From assembly GCA_030620375.1 (NCBI GenBank), contig JAUXEW010000002.1, positions 1 to 34,196 of the forward strand: 34,196 nucleotides of DNA, written 5' to 3'. Of the stretch, positions 26,411 to 34,196 are shown in pieces; positions within the stretch are counted from its first letter, which is position 1; every line of letters begins with the position of its first letter. This DNA comes from Desulfobacteraceae bacterium (GTDB lineage: Bacteria; Desulfobacterota; Desulfobacteria; Desulfobacterales; UBA5616). The notes beneath the pieces were generated by a model, which did no database searches, was not told the DNA's origin, and saw nothing but the letters and a program-made list of their open reading frames with translations. Made by a program: the position numbers and the translations under genes.

Positions 26411-27226
26411 TTATTTTTTTTTATCGACATCCGTTTTTTTTGATTTTTTGATGGACGCCATTATGTCAAATTCCTCAAACTCCTCCTTTTCAAAGGTAAT
26501 CGGCTTCAGTTTTTTAGGTTTGGTTTCCGGCTTTTTGACCTGTGCCTTGGCTCCAGGGATTTCTTTTGGTTTTTGAGGTGTTGCCGTGGTTTCGGCGGCT
26601 TCAACTTCTTCAAATTTTGCCATATCCGGTTCGACAACCTCATCAACTTCGGTTTTTTCAGGAAGCGTTTTGTCGATTCCTTTATTTTTAAACGCCCCCT
26701 GGACAAATTTCCTCAACGTATCGAGTTGTTTCTTTGTCAAAAGATCATTTGAAAGCCATTGCTCATATTGCTTTGCGACATCATCATATTTGGATTCTAA
26801 TAAATAACAATTCATAATCTGCCTGGCCGCATCGAGTCGTATCGGTTCTATTTCGATAAGCTTCTGCAATTCAATGATGGCTCTACTGAATTGTCCGAAT
26901 TTGATGAGTGCTTTAGCCCCTTCCAGTTCAGCCGCATATTTATCTTCTCCTTCTACAGCGGTAAACATTTTGGTAATGAGGTCCTGCGATTCTTTGGTCA
27001 TCTTCGGTGACATGACTTTCTTTTCAACTATGGCAATTTCCTTTTCGAGAGTATTTATTTTGTCGGAAATGGCCCCAATAATTTTTTTCCCTTCTTGAGG
27101 TTTCAGGTTATTCTGAACAAACCCAAGTGTTTTCTGGTACTTATCCTTTGCTTCTGCCAACAGTCCCTGTGTTTTATATATATCCACTTCTTTTAATAAA
27201 GATTTAATGGTTGATTTGATATCCAT
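26411..27226 (-). CDS. TPR-like helical protein with charged C-terminal tail
   Basis: 271 residues. Residues about 1-80 form a helical, partly coiled-coil segment; about 85-175 look like degenerate tetratricopeptide helices (KFGQFSRAIIELQKLIEIEP). The C-terminal 80 residues are low-complexity, rich in Lys, Glu, Pro and Ala, and probably disordered. No catalytic motif is seen; a scaffold or adaptor is likely. The ATG at 27226 is preferred over 27253, because GAGGT lies 6 bases ahead of it and MDIKSTIKSLL starts the first helix. It is the first gene of the series leading to the MglA-type GTPase, 106 bases away. Confidence 0.78.
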   Translation of the reverse strand: MDIKSTIKSLLKEVDIYKTQGLLAEAKDKYQKTLGFVQNNLKPQEGKKIIGAISDKINTLEKEIAIVEKKVMSPKMTKESQDLITKMFTAVEGEDKYAAELEGAKALIKFGQFSRAIIELQKLIEIEPIRLDAARQIMNCYLLESKYDDVAKQYEQWLSNDLLTKKQLDTLRKFVQGAFKNKGIDKTLPEKTEVDEVVEPDMAKFEEVEAAETTATPQKPKEIPGAKAQVKKPETKPKKLKPITFEKEEFEEFDIMASIKKSKKTDVDKKK

Positions 27227-27270
27227 CTGCAACCTCATGCTTGCTGAGTGCATATCGTTTGATATGAGAT

Positions 27271-27402
27271 GGTGGCTGAACGAAAGCCGCCCGTCTCCTC
27301 ATTTAGCGCTGAAAAGCGTCACTAAAGTGCCTGCTTCGGGTTTAGATTTTGGCATGCAACGACGCTTTTCAGCGATAAAATTTCGCTTTTCGTTCGGACA
27401 CC
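27271..27402. repeat. Nested inverted-repeat element (MITE-like)
   Basis: Outer ends GGTGGCTGAACGAAAGCC (27271-27288) and the complement of GGTGTCCGAACGAAAAGC (27385-27402) match at about 14 of 18 positions. Inside is a perfect 14-base repeat CGCTGAAAAGCGTC (27307-27320 and inverse at 27361-27374). It is non-coding and lies just upstream of the TPR-like gene's start. Confidence 0.65.
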
Positions 27403-27508
27403 AAAAAGATTATCAATGCGTTATAAAATTTATCATTTAAATCTAACTTGATTTAATACAATTTGTCAATATTTGAAGTCCTGATTTTTCTTCTGACCAT
27501 CTAAATCG

Positions 27509-27523
27509 AACTTTTTACGAGAC
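27509..27523 (-). repeat. Solo inverse copy of the TCTCGTAAAAAGTC repeat
   Basis: The segment AACTTTTTACGAGAC is the complement of the 14-base end of the 21424-21546 element with one changed base. No partner arm is near. The rest of 27403-27696 is AT-rich without a gene. Confidence 0.6.
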
Positions 27524-27583
27524 TGTCAACATTCTAATCGAGAGATGATCCAAATATTTAAATCCTATCATGAAATAAATATA

Positions 27584-27612
27584 TTGACAATCCTAAGCGC
27601 TCTCGTTATCCA
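27584..27612 (+). promoter_or_regulatory. Candidate promoter for mdh
   Basis: TTGACA at 27584-27589 matches the sigma70 -35 box. 17 bases later comes TATCCA, a poor -10 match. It lies about 90 bases before the malate dehydrogenase start. Only the -35 is convincing. Confidence 0.3.
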
Positions 27613-27702
27613 AAAAGTTTGATAAAAGCCTAACCCGGATAAAACGGAGAGTCGGCAAACTCAGATTAAAGGTTTAAACATATTTCTGAAGGAGAAATGA
27701 TT

Positions 27703-28638
27703 ATGAAAAATAAAGTTACGGTAGTCGGGGCGGGAAACGTTGGCGCTACGGTCGCTCAACGGATCGCTGAAAAAGAATTGGCAGATGTTGTTGTAATAGA
27801 CATTGTCGACGGTTTGCCTCAGGGAAAGGCGCTGGACCTCACAGAAGCGGCACCTGTGGAAAAACATGATGCCCGTATAATCGGTACCAACCGATACGAA
27901 GATTCAGCAGGGTCGGATATCGTTATTATTACGGCAGGAATCCCCAGAAAGCCGGGCATGAGCCGTGATGACCTCATCAGCACAAATGCCGGTATTATGA
28001 AAAATGTAACCGAACAGGTCGCCAAACAGTCGCCTGATGCCATACTGATTATTGTAAGCAACCCCCTTGATGCCATGTGTCATGTAGCTTACGATACGAG
28101 TGGTTTTTCAAAAACCAAGGTTGTTGGAATGGCCGGTGTTCTCGATTCCGCTCGATTTAGAGCGTTTATCGCGATGGAATTGAATGTGTCCGTAGAAAAT
28201 ACACATGCATTTGTTCTGGGCGGACATGGCGACACCATGGTTCCGTTGCCACGTTACTCCACTGTTGCGGGAATACCGATTACCGAATTACTAACCCGGG
28301 ACCGTATTGATGCATTGATTGAAAGAACGGCAAAAGGCGGTGCTGAAATTGTCAGCCTTCTTAAAACCGGTAGTGCCTATTATGCACCATCGGCTGCGGC
28401 CGTTGAAATGGCGGAGGCGATTCTAAAAGACAAAAAGAAAATTTTGCCCTGTGCCGCATACCTTGAAGGCGAATATGGGTTTAACGATCTATTCATCGGT
28501 GTCCCGGTGAAGTTGGGAACCAACGGAGTCGAAGAGATTATTGAAATCAATTTAACGGATGATGAGAAAGCAGCATTGCAAAAGTCTGCAACCGCCGTTC
28601 AGGAGCTTAAAGATAAAATAAGAGAACTGGGTGCTTAG
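27703..28638 (+). CDS. mdh: Malate dehydrogenase (LDH-like type)
   Basis: 311 residues; oxidises malate to oxaloacetate with NAD in the central carbon pathway. The dinucleotide fold starts VTVVGAGNVGAT, with the NAD-ribose acidic residue in VVVIDIVDG. IPRKPGMSR carries the substrate arginines that separate malate from lactate dehydrogenases; SNPLDAM and the catalytic histidine in GGHGDTMVPL are present. Length and order are those of the bacterial LDH-like MDH group. The ATG at 27703 is preferred because AAGGAG (27689-27694) is 8 bases upstream; the earlier in-frame ATG at 27697 is too close. The gene is monocistronic, convergent with uvrC. Confidence 0.95.
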   Translation: MKNKVTVVGAGNVGATVAQRIAEKELADVVVIDIVDGLPQGKALDLTEAAPVEKHDARIIGTNRYEDSAGSDIVIITAGIPRKPGMSRDDLISTNAGIMKNVTEQVAKQSPDAILIIVSNPLDAMCHVAYDTSGFSKTKVVGMAGVLDSARFRAFIAMELNVSVENTHAFVLGGHGDTMVPLPRYSTVAGIPITELLTRDRIDALIERTAKGGAEIVSLLKTGSAYYAPSAAAVEMAEAILKDKKKILPCAAYLEGEYGFNDLFIGVPVKLGTNGVEEIIEINLTDDEKAALQKSATAVQELKDKIRELGA

Positions 28639-28644
28639 AAGCTG

Positions 28645-28676
28645 TTTCAAAACCGCTTTCCCTGCTGGTTTGGAAA
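28645..28676. terminator. Imperfect hairpin between convergent mdh and uvrC
   Basis: TTTCAAAACC and GGTTTGGAAA pair at nine of ten positions around a 12-base loop in the 45-base gap between the two stop codons. On the plus strand TAAGTTTT follows, on the minus strand an A/C-rich stretch. It is a plausible but weak terminator. Confidence 0.35.
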
Positions 28677-28683
28677 ATAAGTT

Positions 28684-30510
28684 TTACTCCTGCGCATCTT
28701 TAAAAGTTCTTAATACGGATTCGGCCACCTTGGTATTCATTCCGGGCAACTCGCTTAGCTCTTTCAACGATGCTGCCCGGATTTTTTGGATACCCCCAAA
28801 ATGTTTTAAAAGCGTTTCTTTCCGTTTGCCGGCAATTCCGGGAATCGTATCTAAAAAGGAACGCATCGATGCGATAGTTCTTTTCCGTCGGTGAAATGAA
28901 ATGGCAAATCGGTGTGATTCGTCCCTTATCCGCTGCAGAAACAGAAGAAGGTCCTGGTCCTTTCCAAAGTTAATCGGATTGGACCGGCCCGGTTGATATA
29001 TTTTGTCTCGGGTCTCCCCTCTTCTCTCATCTTTTTTAGCAATGGCGATAATGTCGAACGCAGCGTTCAGATTTAAGTCTTTGATCACGGAAGCGGAGAT
29101 GTTCAATTGGCCCTTGCCGCCATCAACCATAAGAAGATCTGGAAACGGTGCTGAACCTTCTCCTTTTTCAAACCGTCGATTTAGAACCTCCGACATGCAA
29201 GCATAGTCATCCGGTTCGGTAACGCTTTTAATATTAAATTTTCGATAAGACGATTTTTCAGGCTTAGCGTTTTCAAAAGTAACCATGCCGGCAACGGGTA
29301 TTTTTCCTGAAAGATTAGAGTTATCAAAACACTCGATACGTCGTGGAAATTTTTTGAGATTTAATCGTTTCTGAAGCCTCTTGAGCAGATCCTGTTCGGT
29401 CATGTTTGATGCAATCCAATCATCAAGTGATGTTTTTGCATTTTGAATTGCCATCTTAACCAGACGATTTTTTTCACCCCGCTGCGGACAACGGATACTC
29501 ACTTTTTGTTCCTTGATGTTGCGGAGAAAATCTTCCAGCATAGATGTGGATTCTAACGGAACAGAAACCAGGATTTCCTGCGGGATAAAATGAAGTTTTT
29601 CATAATACTGTTTGATAAAGGATTCCATTAGTTCTGCTTTTGTTGCCATGGTCTCATTGAAATTAAAATTACGCGAACCCCTTAAATATCCGTTTCGAAC
29701 CGTCAGCATCATAATTGTCGAATAGGGGGATGTGGCGGCAACGGCAAACACATCCCTGTCTTTAAGGTCGGACACCACTACCACTTGTTTTTCCAGAGTT
29801 TTTTCCAATGCAAAGACCCTGTCCCGAAGTTCGGCCGCTTTCTCATAATCTCTGATTTCGGCGACCGCCACCATTTCCGATTTCATTTTTCGGATTAGAT
29901 CCGGTGTTTTCCCTTTTAGGAACAGGACAACTTCATTCACAATTTCATGGTAATCGGATGGATTGACTCTAAGACAGCACGGCGAAAGGCATGTGTTCAT
30001 TTGGTAATTTAAACACGGGCGATCTCGTCTCTGGGGTTCCCTTGTTTTACATTTCCTTAGCTTAAAGGTTTTGTTTATAACCTTAAGGGTCTCTCGTACG
30101 GCGTGCGCGGAGGAATACGGACCGAAATACAGGCAGTCATCTTTTTTAATTTTACGAACAATCGTAAGATTCGGATACGGGCTATTTACATCCAAGCGAA
30201 GCGATGGATATCGTTTATCATCCTTTAAAATAACATTGTACCGCGGTCTATACCTTTTAATGAGGTTGGATTCAAGAATAAAGGCCTCTTTTTCCGTGCC
30301 GGTAATGATGGTGTCAAAGGCCGTGATCTTCTTTATCAATGCACCGGTTTTAGCGTCTTTACGGTCATTGCGGGAAAAATAAGACGACAACCGCTTTCTC
30401 AAGTTTCCGGCTTTTCCCACATAAATCACCCTGCCGTCTGTATCTTTCATGATATAGACGCCGGGGCCTGTTGAAACCCGGGATAATTTGTTGATAACGT
30501 TTTCCTTCAT
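28684..30510 (-). CDS. uvrC: Excinuclease ABC subunit C
   Basis: 608 residues, the incision nuclease of nucleotide excision repair. It has an N-terminal GIY-YIG domain (GPGVYIMKD to VIYVGKAGNLRKRLSSYF), a cysteine pair region (RPCLNYQMNTCLSPCC), a UVR motif (EIRDYEKAAELRDRVFALE), the RNase H-like nuclease half (CFDNSNLSG, LLMVDGGKGQL) and C-terminal helix-hairpin-helix repeats (LDTIPGIAGKRKETLLKHFG; LSELPGMNTKVAESVL). All parts are intact. The ATG at 30510 is chosen over TTG at 30522. It sits one base after the uvrB stop, so translation is coupled. Confidence 0.97.
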   Translation of the reverse strand: MKENVINKLSRVSTGPGVYIMKDTDGRVIYVGKAGNLRKRLSSYFSRNDRKDAKTGALIKKITAFDTIITGTEKEAFILESNLIKRYRPRYNVILKDDKRYPSLRLDVNSPYPNLTIVRKIKKDDCLYFGPYSSAHAVRETLKVINKTFKLRKCKTREPQRRDRPCLNYQMNTCLSPCCLRVNPSDYHEIVNEVVLFLKGKTPDLIRKMKSEMVAVAEIRDYEKAAELRDRVFALEKTLEKQVVVVSDLKDRDVFAVAATSPYSTIMMLTVRNGYLRGSRNFNFNETMATKAELMESFIKQYYEKLHFIPQEILVSVPLESTSMLEDFLRNIKEQKVSIRCPQRGEKNRLVKMAIQNAKTSLDDWIASNMTEQDLLKRLQKRLNLKKFPRRIECFDNSNLSGKIPVAGMVTFENAKPEKSSYRKFNIKSVTEPDDYACMSEVLNRRFEKGEGSAPFPDLLMVDGGKGQLNISASVIKDLNLNAAFDIIAIAKKDERRGETRDKIYQPGRSNPINFGKDQDLLLFLQRIRDESHRFAISFHRRKRTIASMRSFLDTIPGIAGKRKETLLKHFGGIQKIRAASLKELSELPGMNTKVAESVLRTFKDAQE

Positions 30511-30511
30511 T

Positions 30512-32506
30512 TTATATTTCAAATACCAATCGTTTTTTCAGATCATTAATCCGGTCTCTTAGCCCGGCTGCCTTTTCAAATTCAAGTGCTTTTGCGGCCT
30601 CTTTCATTTCCTTTTCCATTTGCAGGATCATATCCTCAAAAGCATCAAGGCTTTCGAACTCCAGAATGTCTTCCTGAACTTTTTCAACAGTGATGTAATC
30701 AGACTCATAAACCGACTCAAATATACTGGAAATTTCTTTTTTTATGGTGGTCGGTGTTATCCCGTGCCGCTTATTGTGTAATTTTTGAATTTTTCTGCGA
30801 CGGTAAGTTTCATCGATTGCATGCCGCATTGATTTAGTTACAGCATCTCCATACATGATAATCATCCCCCTCACATTTCTAGCGGCACGACCACAGGTTT
30901 GGATGAGTGATCTTTCGGAACGTAAAAACCCTTCTTTGTCTGCATCAAGAATGGCCACCAAGGAAACCTCAGGAATATCCAGGCCCTCGCGCAACAGGTT
31001 GATACCGATCAGTACGTCGAATTTCCCCATTCGCAGGTCCCTTATAATATCCATTCTTTCCAATGTTTTGATGTCTGAATGAAGATAACGAACCCTGATT
31101 CCCAGATCGGCATAATATTCCGTCAGGTCTTCCGCCATACGTTTCGTTAAAGTGGTAACCAAGACGCGTTCATCTCTATTTTTGCGAGTGAGAATTTCTT
31201 CAAACAAATCATCTACCTGGTAGGTTGCATCTCGAACTTCAATAGCGGGGTCGATCAGGCCGGTGGGTCTTACGATTTGTTCAACAATAGCGTTTTTGCT
31301 TTTTGTCAGTTCGAATTCGGCAGGTGTTGCAGAAACATAAATTACCTGATTGATCTTAGATTCATATTCGTCAAATCTTAAAGGTCGGTTATCCAGTGCC
31401 GATGGCAGCCTGAATCCATACTCAACGAGTGTTTTCTTGCGGGACCTGTCACCTTTATACATGCCGCGAATTTGAGGAATCGAAATATGGCTTTCGTCGA
31501 TAAAAATCAGATAGTCGTTTGGAAAATAATCCAGCAAGGTTGGCGGCGGTTGGCCGTACGCTCTTTCGGTCAAGTGGCGTGAATAGTTTTCAATTCCGTT
31601 ACAATAGCCCAACTCCATCATCATTTCCAGATCAAATTGTGTCCGTTCTTCTATGCGTTGCGCTTCGATCAACTTGTTTTCATTTCGAAAATATTCCATC
31701 CGTTCTTTCAGTTCTTCTATGATCGCTTTCCGGGCTCGCTCAATGTTTTGTTGATGCGTAACAAAATGGCTGGCGGGGAAGATGGCAATGGATTTTAATT
31801 TCCTTTTAACGACTCCTTTTAACGGGTTAATCTCGGCAATTTTTTCAATTTCATCCCCGAAAAAATCGATTCGGACAGCCTTGTCTTCTTCATAGGCAGG
31901 AAATATCTCGACCCGATCACCTCTAACCCTGAATGTGCCACGATGAAAATCGACGTCATTCCGTTCATATTGAATCAACACCAAATCGGATAGGAGTTTG
32001 TCCCGGGGCAATTCCATATGCTGGGTTACATCAATTCGCATGGACAAGTAGTCTTCGGGTGCGCCAAGACCAAAAATGCAGGACACGCTTGCCACGACTA
32101 TAGTATCCCTTCTGGACAATACGGAACGTGTTGCAGAGTGCCTTAGCTTATCAATCATTTCATTGATGGAGGAATCCTTTTGTATATAGGTATCACTGGA
32201 AGGGATGTAGGCCTCGGGTTGATAGTAGTCATAATAGCTGACAAAATATTCGACTGCATTGTCAGGAAAAAGAAGCTTAAATTCATTGTAAAGTTGTGCG
32301 GCAAGCGTTTTGTTTGGGGCAACAACGAGTGTCGGTTTATTCACCCTTGCAATGAGATGCGCCATGGTAAATGTTTTACCGGAACCGGTAACGCCTAACA
32401 GGACTTGATCTTTTTTACCGTTTTTAATGCCGTTGTGTAGTGTGTCTATGGCGACCGGCTGATCGCCCATTGGTTTAAAATTTGAAACTAATTTAAAAGC
32501 GGTCAT
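30512..32506 (-). CDS. uvrB: Excinuclease ABC subunit B
   Basis: 664 residues, the damage-verifying helicase-like subunit of nucleotide excision repair. It starts MTAFKLVSNFKPMGDQP, as in other UvrB proteins, and has Walker A GVTGSGKT, the beta-hairpin YYDYYQPEAYIPSSDTYIQ, DESH as Walker B, SATPAEFE, the QTCGRAARN motif VI and a C-terminal UVR motif (EMKEAAKALEFEKAAGLRD). The ATG at 32506 shares its A with the TGA stop of cysS; a GTG at 32509 is less likely. The order cysS-uvrB-uvrC, with touching ends, points to one transcript. Confidence 0.97.
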   Translation of the reverse strand: MTAFKLVSNFKPMGDQPVAIDTLHNGIKNGKKDQVLLGVTGSGKTFTMAHLIARVNKPTLVVAPNKTLAAQLYNEFKLLFPDNAVEYFVSYYDYYQPEAYIPSSDTYIQKDSSINEMIDKLRHSATRSVLSRRDTIVVASVSCIFGLGAPEDYLSMRIDVTQHMELPRDKLLSDLVLIQYERNDVDFHRGTFRVRGDRVEIFPAYEEDKAVRIDFFGDEIEKIAEINPLKGVVKRKLKSIAIFPASHFVTHQQNIERARKAIIEELKERMEYFRNENKLIEAQRIEERTQFDLEMMMELGYCNGIENYSRHLTERAYGQPPPTLLDYFPNDYLIFIDESHISIPQIRGMYKGDRSRKKTLVEYGFRLPSALDNRPLRFDEYESKINQVIYVSATPAEFELTKSKNAIVEQIVRPTGLIDPAIEVRDATYQVDDLFEEILTRKNRDERVLVTTLTKRMAEDLTEYYADLGIRVRYLHSDIKTLERMDIIRDLRMGKFDVLIGINLLREGLDIPEVSLVAILDADKEGFLRSERSLIQTCGRAARNVRGMIIMYGDAVTKSMRHAIDETYRRRKIQKLHNKRHGITPTTIKKEISSIFESVYESDYITVEKVQEDILEFESLDAFEDMILQMEKEMKEAAKALEFEKAAGLRDRINDLKKRLVFEI

Positions 32507-33948
32507 CACTCTTTTGTTTTCCAGATCGTTCCTTCCGATCGATCCTCTAATACGATGTTCATGTCGGCAAGTTGCTGTCGAATCCTGTCGGCCTTATCCC
32601 ATTGTTTGGTATTTCTGGCCTGGGCTCTCTCATTGATCAGTTTTTCAATCTCATCGGCATCCAAGGATTTTTTGTCCAGAACCATTGATTTCTTATTGTC
32701 GAAATACTGCCGGGGAGATTGAGACAAGATTCCCAGTATTTCTCCCATTCTCAAAATGCCCGACCAACCTGAGCGGACAAGCATTTCTGCCTGCGGTGTC
32801 CATTCATCTTTATGATCATCCATAATTCGATTGATGGCGCGTGCCGCATCGAACAGAATACCGATTCCCCGGGCAGTATTAAAATCGTCATTCATGGCCT
32901 CACAAAACCGGGACCAGTAGTTATCCGGGTGTGCTTCATTTGACAAATGCGGATTGCCAATCTTGTCCTCAATACGTTCAACCAGGGTGTAAAGCCTGTC
33001 AAGCCCCGCCCCGGCGTCTTCCATCACTTGTTTGCTAAAGTCGATAGGGCTTCGGTAATGGTTAGACAGCAAAAACAGACGAATAGCCTCTGGGTGAAAA
33101 GATTTGATAACGTCCTTGATCATTAAGAAGTTGCCCAGAGATTTGGACATTTTTTCCTTGTTTATATTGACAAATCCGTTATGGACCCAAAATCTGGAAA
33201 ACGGCATGCCAAAAGCACTTTCAGATTGGGCGATTTCGTTTTCATGATGAGGGAAGATCAAATCTTTTCCACCACCATGGATATCAAATGTGTTGCCTAA
33301 AAAATGGTTGCTCATGGCCGAACATTCAATATGCCATCCCGGTCGCCCCTTTCCCCAAGGGCTTTCCCAATAAGGTTCTCCCGGTTTCATTGATTTCCAT
33401 AATGCAAAATCCAACGGGTTTTGTTTTCGAGCGTCCACATCAACCCGGGCGCCGGCCACCATATCTTCGAGTTTCCGTCCGGAGAGTTTTCCATAAGTCT
33501 TAAATCGTTCAATCGTAAAAAAAACATCGCCATCCACTTGATACGCCAGCCCCTTCTTCATTAACGCTTCAATCACCCTGATGATATCATCAATATGTTC
33601 GGTGGCCTTTGGTTCAACAGTTGCTCTTTCGACATTCAATGCATCCATATCTGAATGAAATTCCTGAATATATTTTTCGGATAGGGTTTTGGTGTCGATG
33701 CCCATTTCGTTGGCGCGATTGATGATTTTATCGTCGATATCCGTAAAATTTCTTACATAAATGACTTCATATCCCTTGGATTTGAAGTAACGAAAAATCA
33801 CATCAAAAATGACTACCGATCGTGCATGTCCGATATGACAGGAATCATATACGGTTGGACCACAGACATACATCTTAACTTTACCGGGTTCAAGGGGCTC
33901 AAAGATCTCTTTTTTTTTGGTCAACGTATTGTATATTCGAATCGTCAT
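32506..33948 (-). CDS. cysS: Cysteinyl-tRNA synthetase
   Basis: 480 residues, a class I aminoacyl-tRNA synthetase that charges tRNA-Cys. The zinc cysteine and signature region is VCGPTVYDSCHIGHARS (HIGH motif); the second zinc site is GWHIECSAMS with HHENE; KEKMSKSLGNF is the KMSKS loop. C-terminal anticodon-binding helices are present and the length is normal. GAGGAT lies about 11 bases before the ATG. It leads the cysS-uvrB-uvrC run. The upstream gene on the same strand appears to be ispF, an arrangement seen in other deltaproteobacteria. Confidence 0.97.
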   Translation of the reverse strand: MTIRIYNTLTKKKEIFEPLEPGKVKMYVCGPTVYDSCHIGHARSVVIFDVIFRYFKSKGYEVIYVRNFTDIDDKIINRANEMGIDTKTLSEKYIQEFHSDMDALNVERATVEPKATEHIDDIIRVIEALMKKGLAYQVDGDVFFTIERFKTYGKLSGRKLEDMVAGARVDVDARKQNPLDFALWKSMKPGEPYWESPWGKGRPGWHIECSAMSNHFLGNTFDIHGGGKDLIFPHHENEIAQSESAFGMPFSRFWVHNGFVNINKEKMSKSLGNFLMIKDVIKSFHPEAIRLFLLSNHYRSPIDFSKQVMEDAGAGLDRLYTLVERIEDKIGNPHLSNEAHPDNYWSRFCEAMNDDFNTARGIGILFDAARAINRIMDDHKDEWTPQAEMLVRSGWSGILRMGEILGILSQSPRQYFDNKKSMVLDKKSLDADEIEKLINERAQARNTKQWDKADRIRQQLADMNIVLEDRSEGTIWKTKE

Positions 33949-33998
33949 CTGTAGTTTTATCCTCTATTTTTTTCACTTATGCAAAAAGAATAAGGTCC

Positions 33999-34085
33999 CG
34001 TCACGGCGTGACGCTGCCGATGATACCCCATCTCCTGCGTTGCCAAGGGTTCGCAGTAGCTTACCACGGCTTCACCCTTGGACGC
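33999..34085. repeat. Two adjacent inverted repeats downstream of the ispF-like gene
   Basis: CGTCAC-GGC-GTGACG (33999-34013) is a small perfect palindrome. GCGTTGCCAAGGGT (34037-34050) pairs with ACCCTTGGACGC (34074-34085) around a 23-base loop, with a two-base bulge. The region lies between cysS and the ispF-like stop and holds no gene. It may be a dispersed repeat or a terminator/attenuator. Confidence 0.5.
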
Positions 34086-34130
34086 CTTGGATCTTACGCA
34101 GCCTCGACTTTCGCTCAATTGAAGTGCTAA

Positions 34131-34196
34131 TCAATTTTTCCTGTCAATTAATGCAATGCAACCGGCAACGATCCCATGGCCTTTTCCGACCAGCCC
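34131..34196 (-). CDS. ispF: C-terminus of 2-C-methyl-D-erythritol 2,4-cyclodiphosphate synthase-like protein, truncated by the window edge
   Basis: Only 21 codons plus TGA are visible. They read GLVGKGHGIVAGCIALI then DRKN. The GxxGxxxGIxxxAxxL pattern is that of the IspF C-terminal strand, an enzyme of non-mevalonate isoprenoid synthesis. The fragment is short, so the call rests on this motif and on its position just upstream of cysS. It could be the ispF half of an ispDF fusion. Confidence 0.6.
   Translation of the reverse strand, partial: GLVGKGHGIVAGCIALIDRKN

Noticed and set aside
1..34196. CRISPR arrays, tRNA and rRNA genes, phage or complete IS elements
   Set aside because: No regularly spaced repeats, cloverleaf-like sequence, rRNA signature or transposase was recognised in any gap.

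Overview
The window looks like a chromosomal segment of a strictly anaerobic, Gram-negative deltaproteobacterium, probably a sulfate reducer related to the Desulfobacterales. This rests on protein content rather than a marker gene. It has a tungstopterin aldehyde:ferredoxin oxidoreductase (AOR) family enzyme, a very large acyl-CoA dehydratase activase, many CBS, two-component and sigma54 regulators, a DUF1329 envelope protein, and the REP- and MITE-like repeats typical of such genomes. No rRNA, tRNA, CRISPR array, phage or complete IS element was seen.

Left part (1-9862, plus strand). The window opens inside a DUF218 gene. A repeat-rich gap follows, holding a truncated GxxExxY gene between inverted repeats. 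Next comes a compact set: receiver-only response regulator, CBS-domain protein, SLC13-type anion permease, gamma-class carbonic anhydrase, membrane histidine kinase and NtrC-type sigma54 activator. A CBS-CBS-ACT protein and the bifunctional NAD(P)H-hydrate repair enzyme follow. The permease/carbonic anhydrase pair with its own two-component system suggests regulated uptake or handling of an inorganic or organic anion. This is inference.

Middle part (10051-22084). On the plus strand there is a 1461-residue activase with two ASKHA ATPase halves, a Gph-like HAD phosphatase, and a translationally overlapping AOR/class II aldolase pair. The aldolase carries an unusual cysteine cluster. A perfect hairpin separates these from a minus-strand DUF1329 protein and a spore-photoproduct-lyase-like radical SAM protein whose stop codon lies in the terminal repeat of a MITE-like element. 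A small plus-strand lipoprotein follows a second MITE-like element.

Right part (22123-34196). The minus strand carries a likely signalling operon: TPR-like protein, MglA-type GTPase, DUF4388 plus degenerate cyclic-nucleotide-binding domains, and PilZ. It runs on into purC and an orphan ParB-like protein. mdh (malate dehydrogenase) stands alone on the plus strand. The minus-strand run cysS-uvrB-uvrC has touching or overlapping ends, and the last 66 bases are the C-terminus of a gene that looks like ispF.

Start sites were moved from the longest ORF where a Shine-Dalgarno sequence or family alignment favoured an internal codon. All family calls come from reading motifs by eye; no database search was run.
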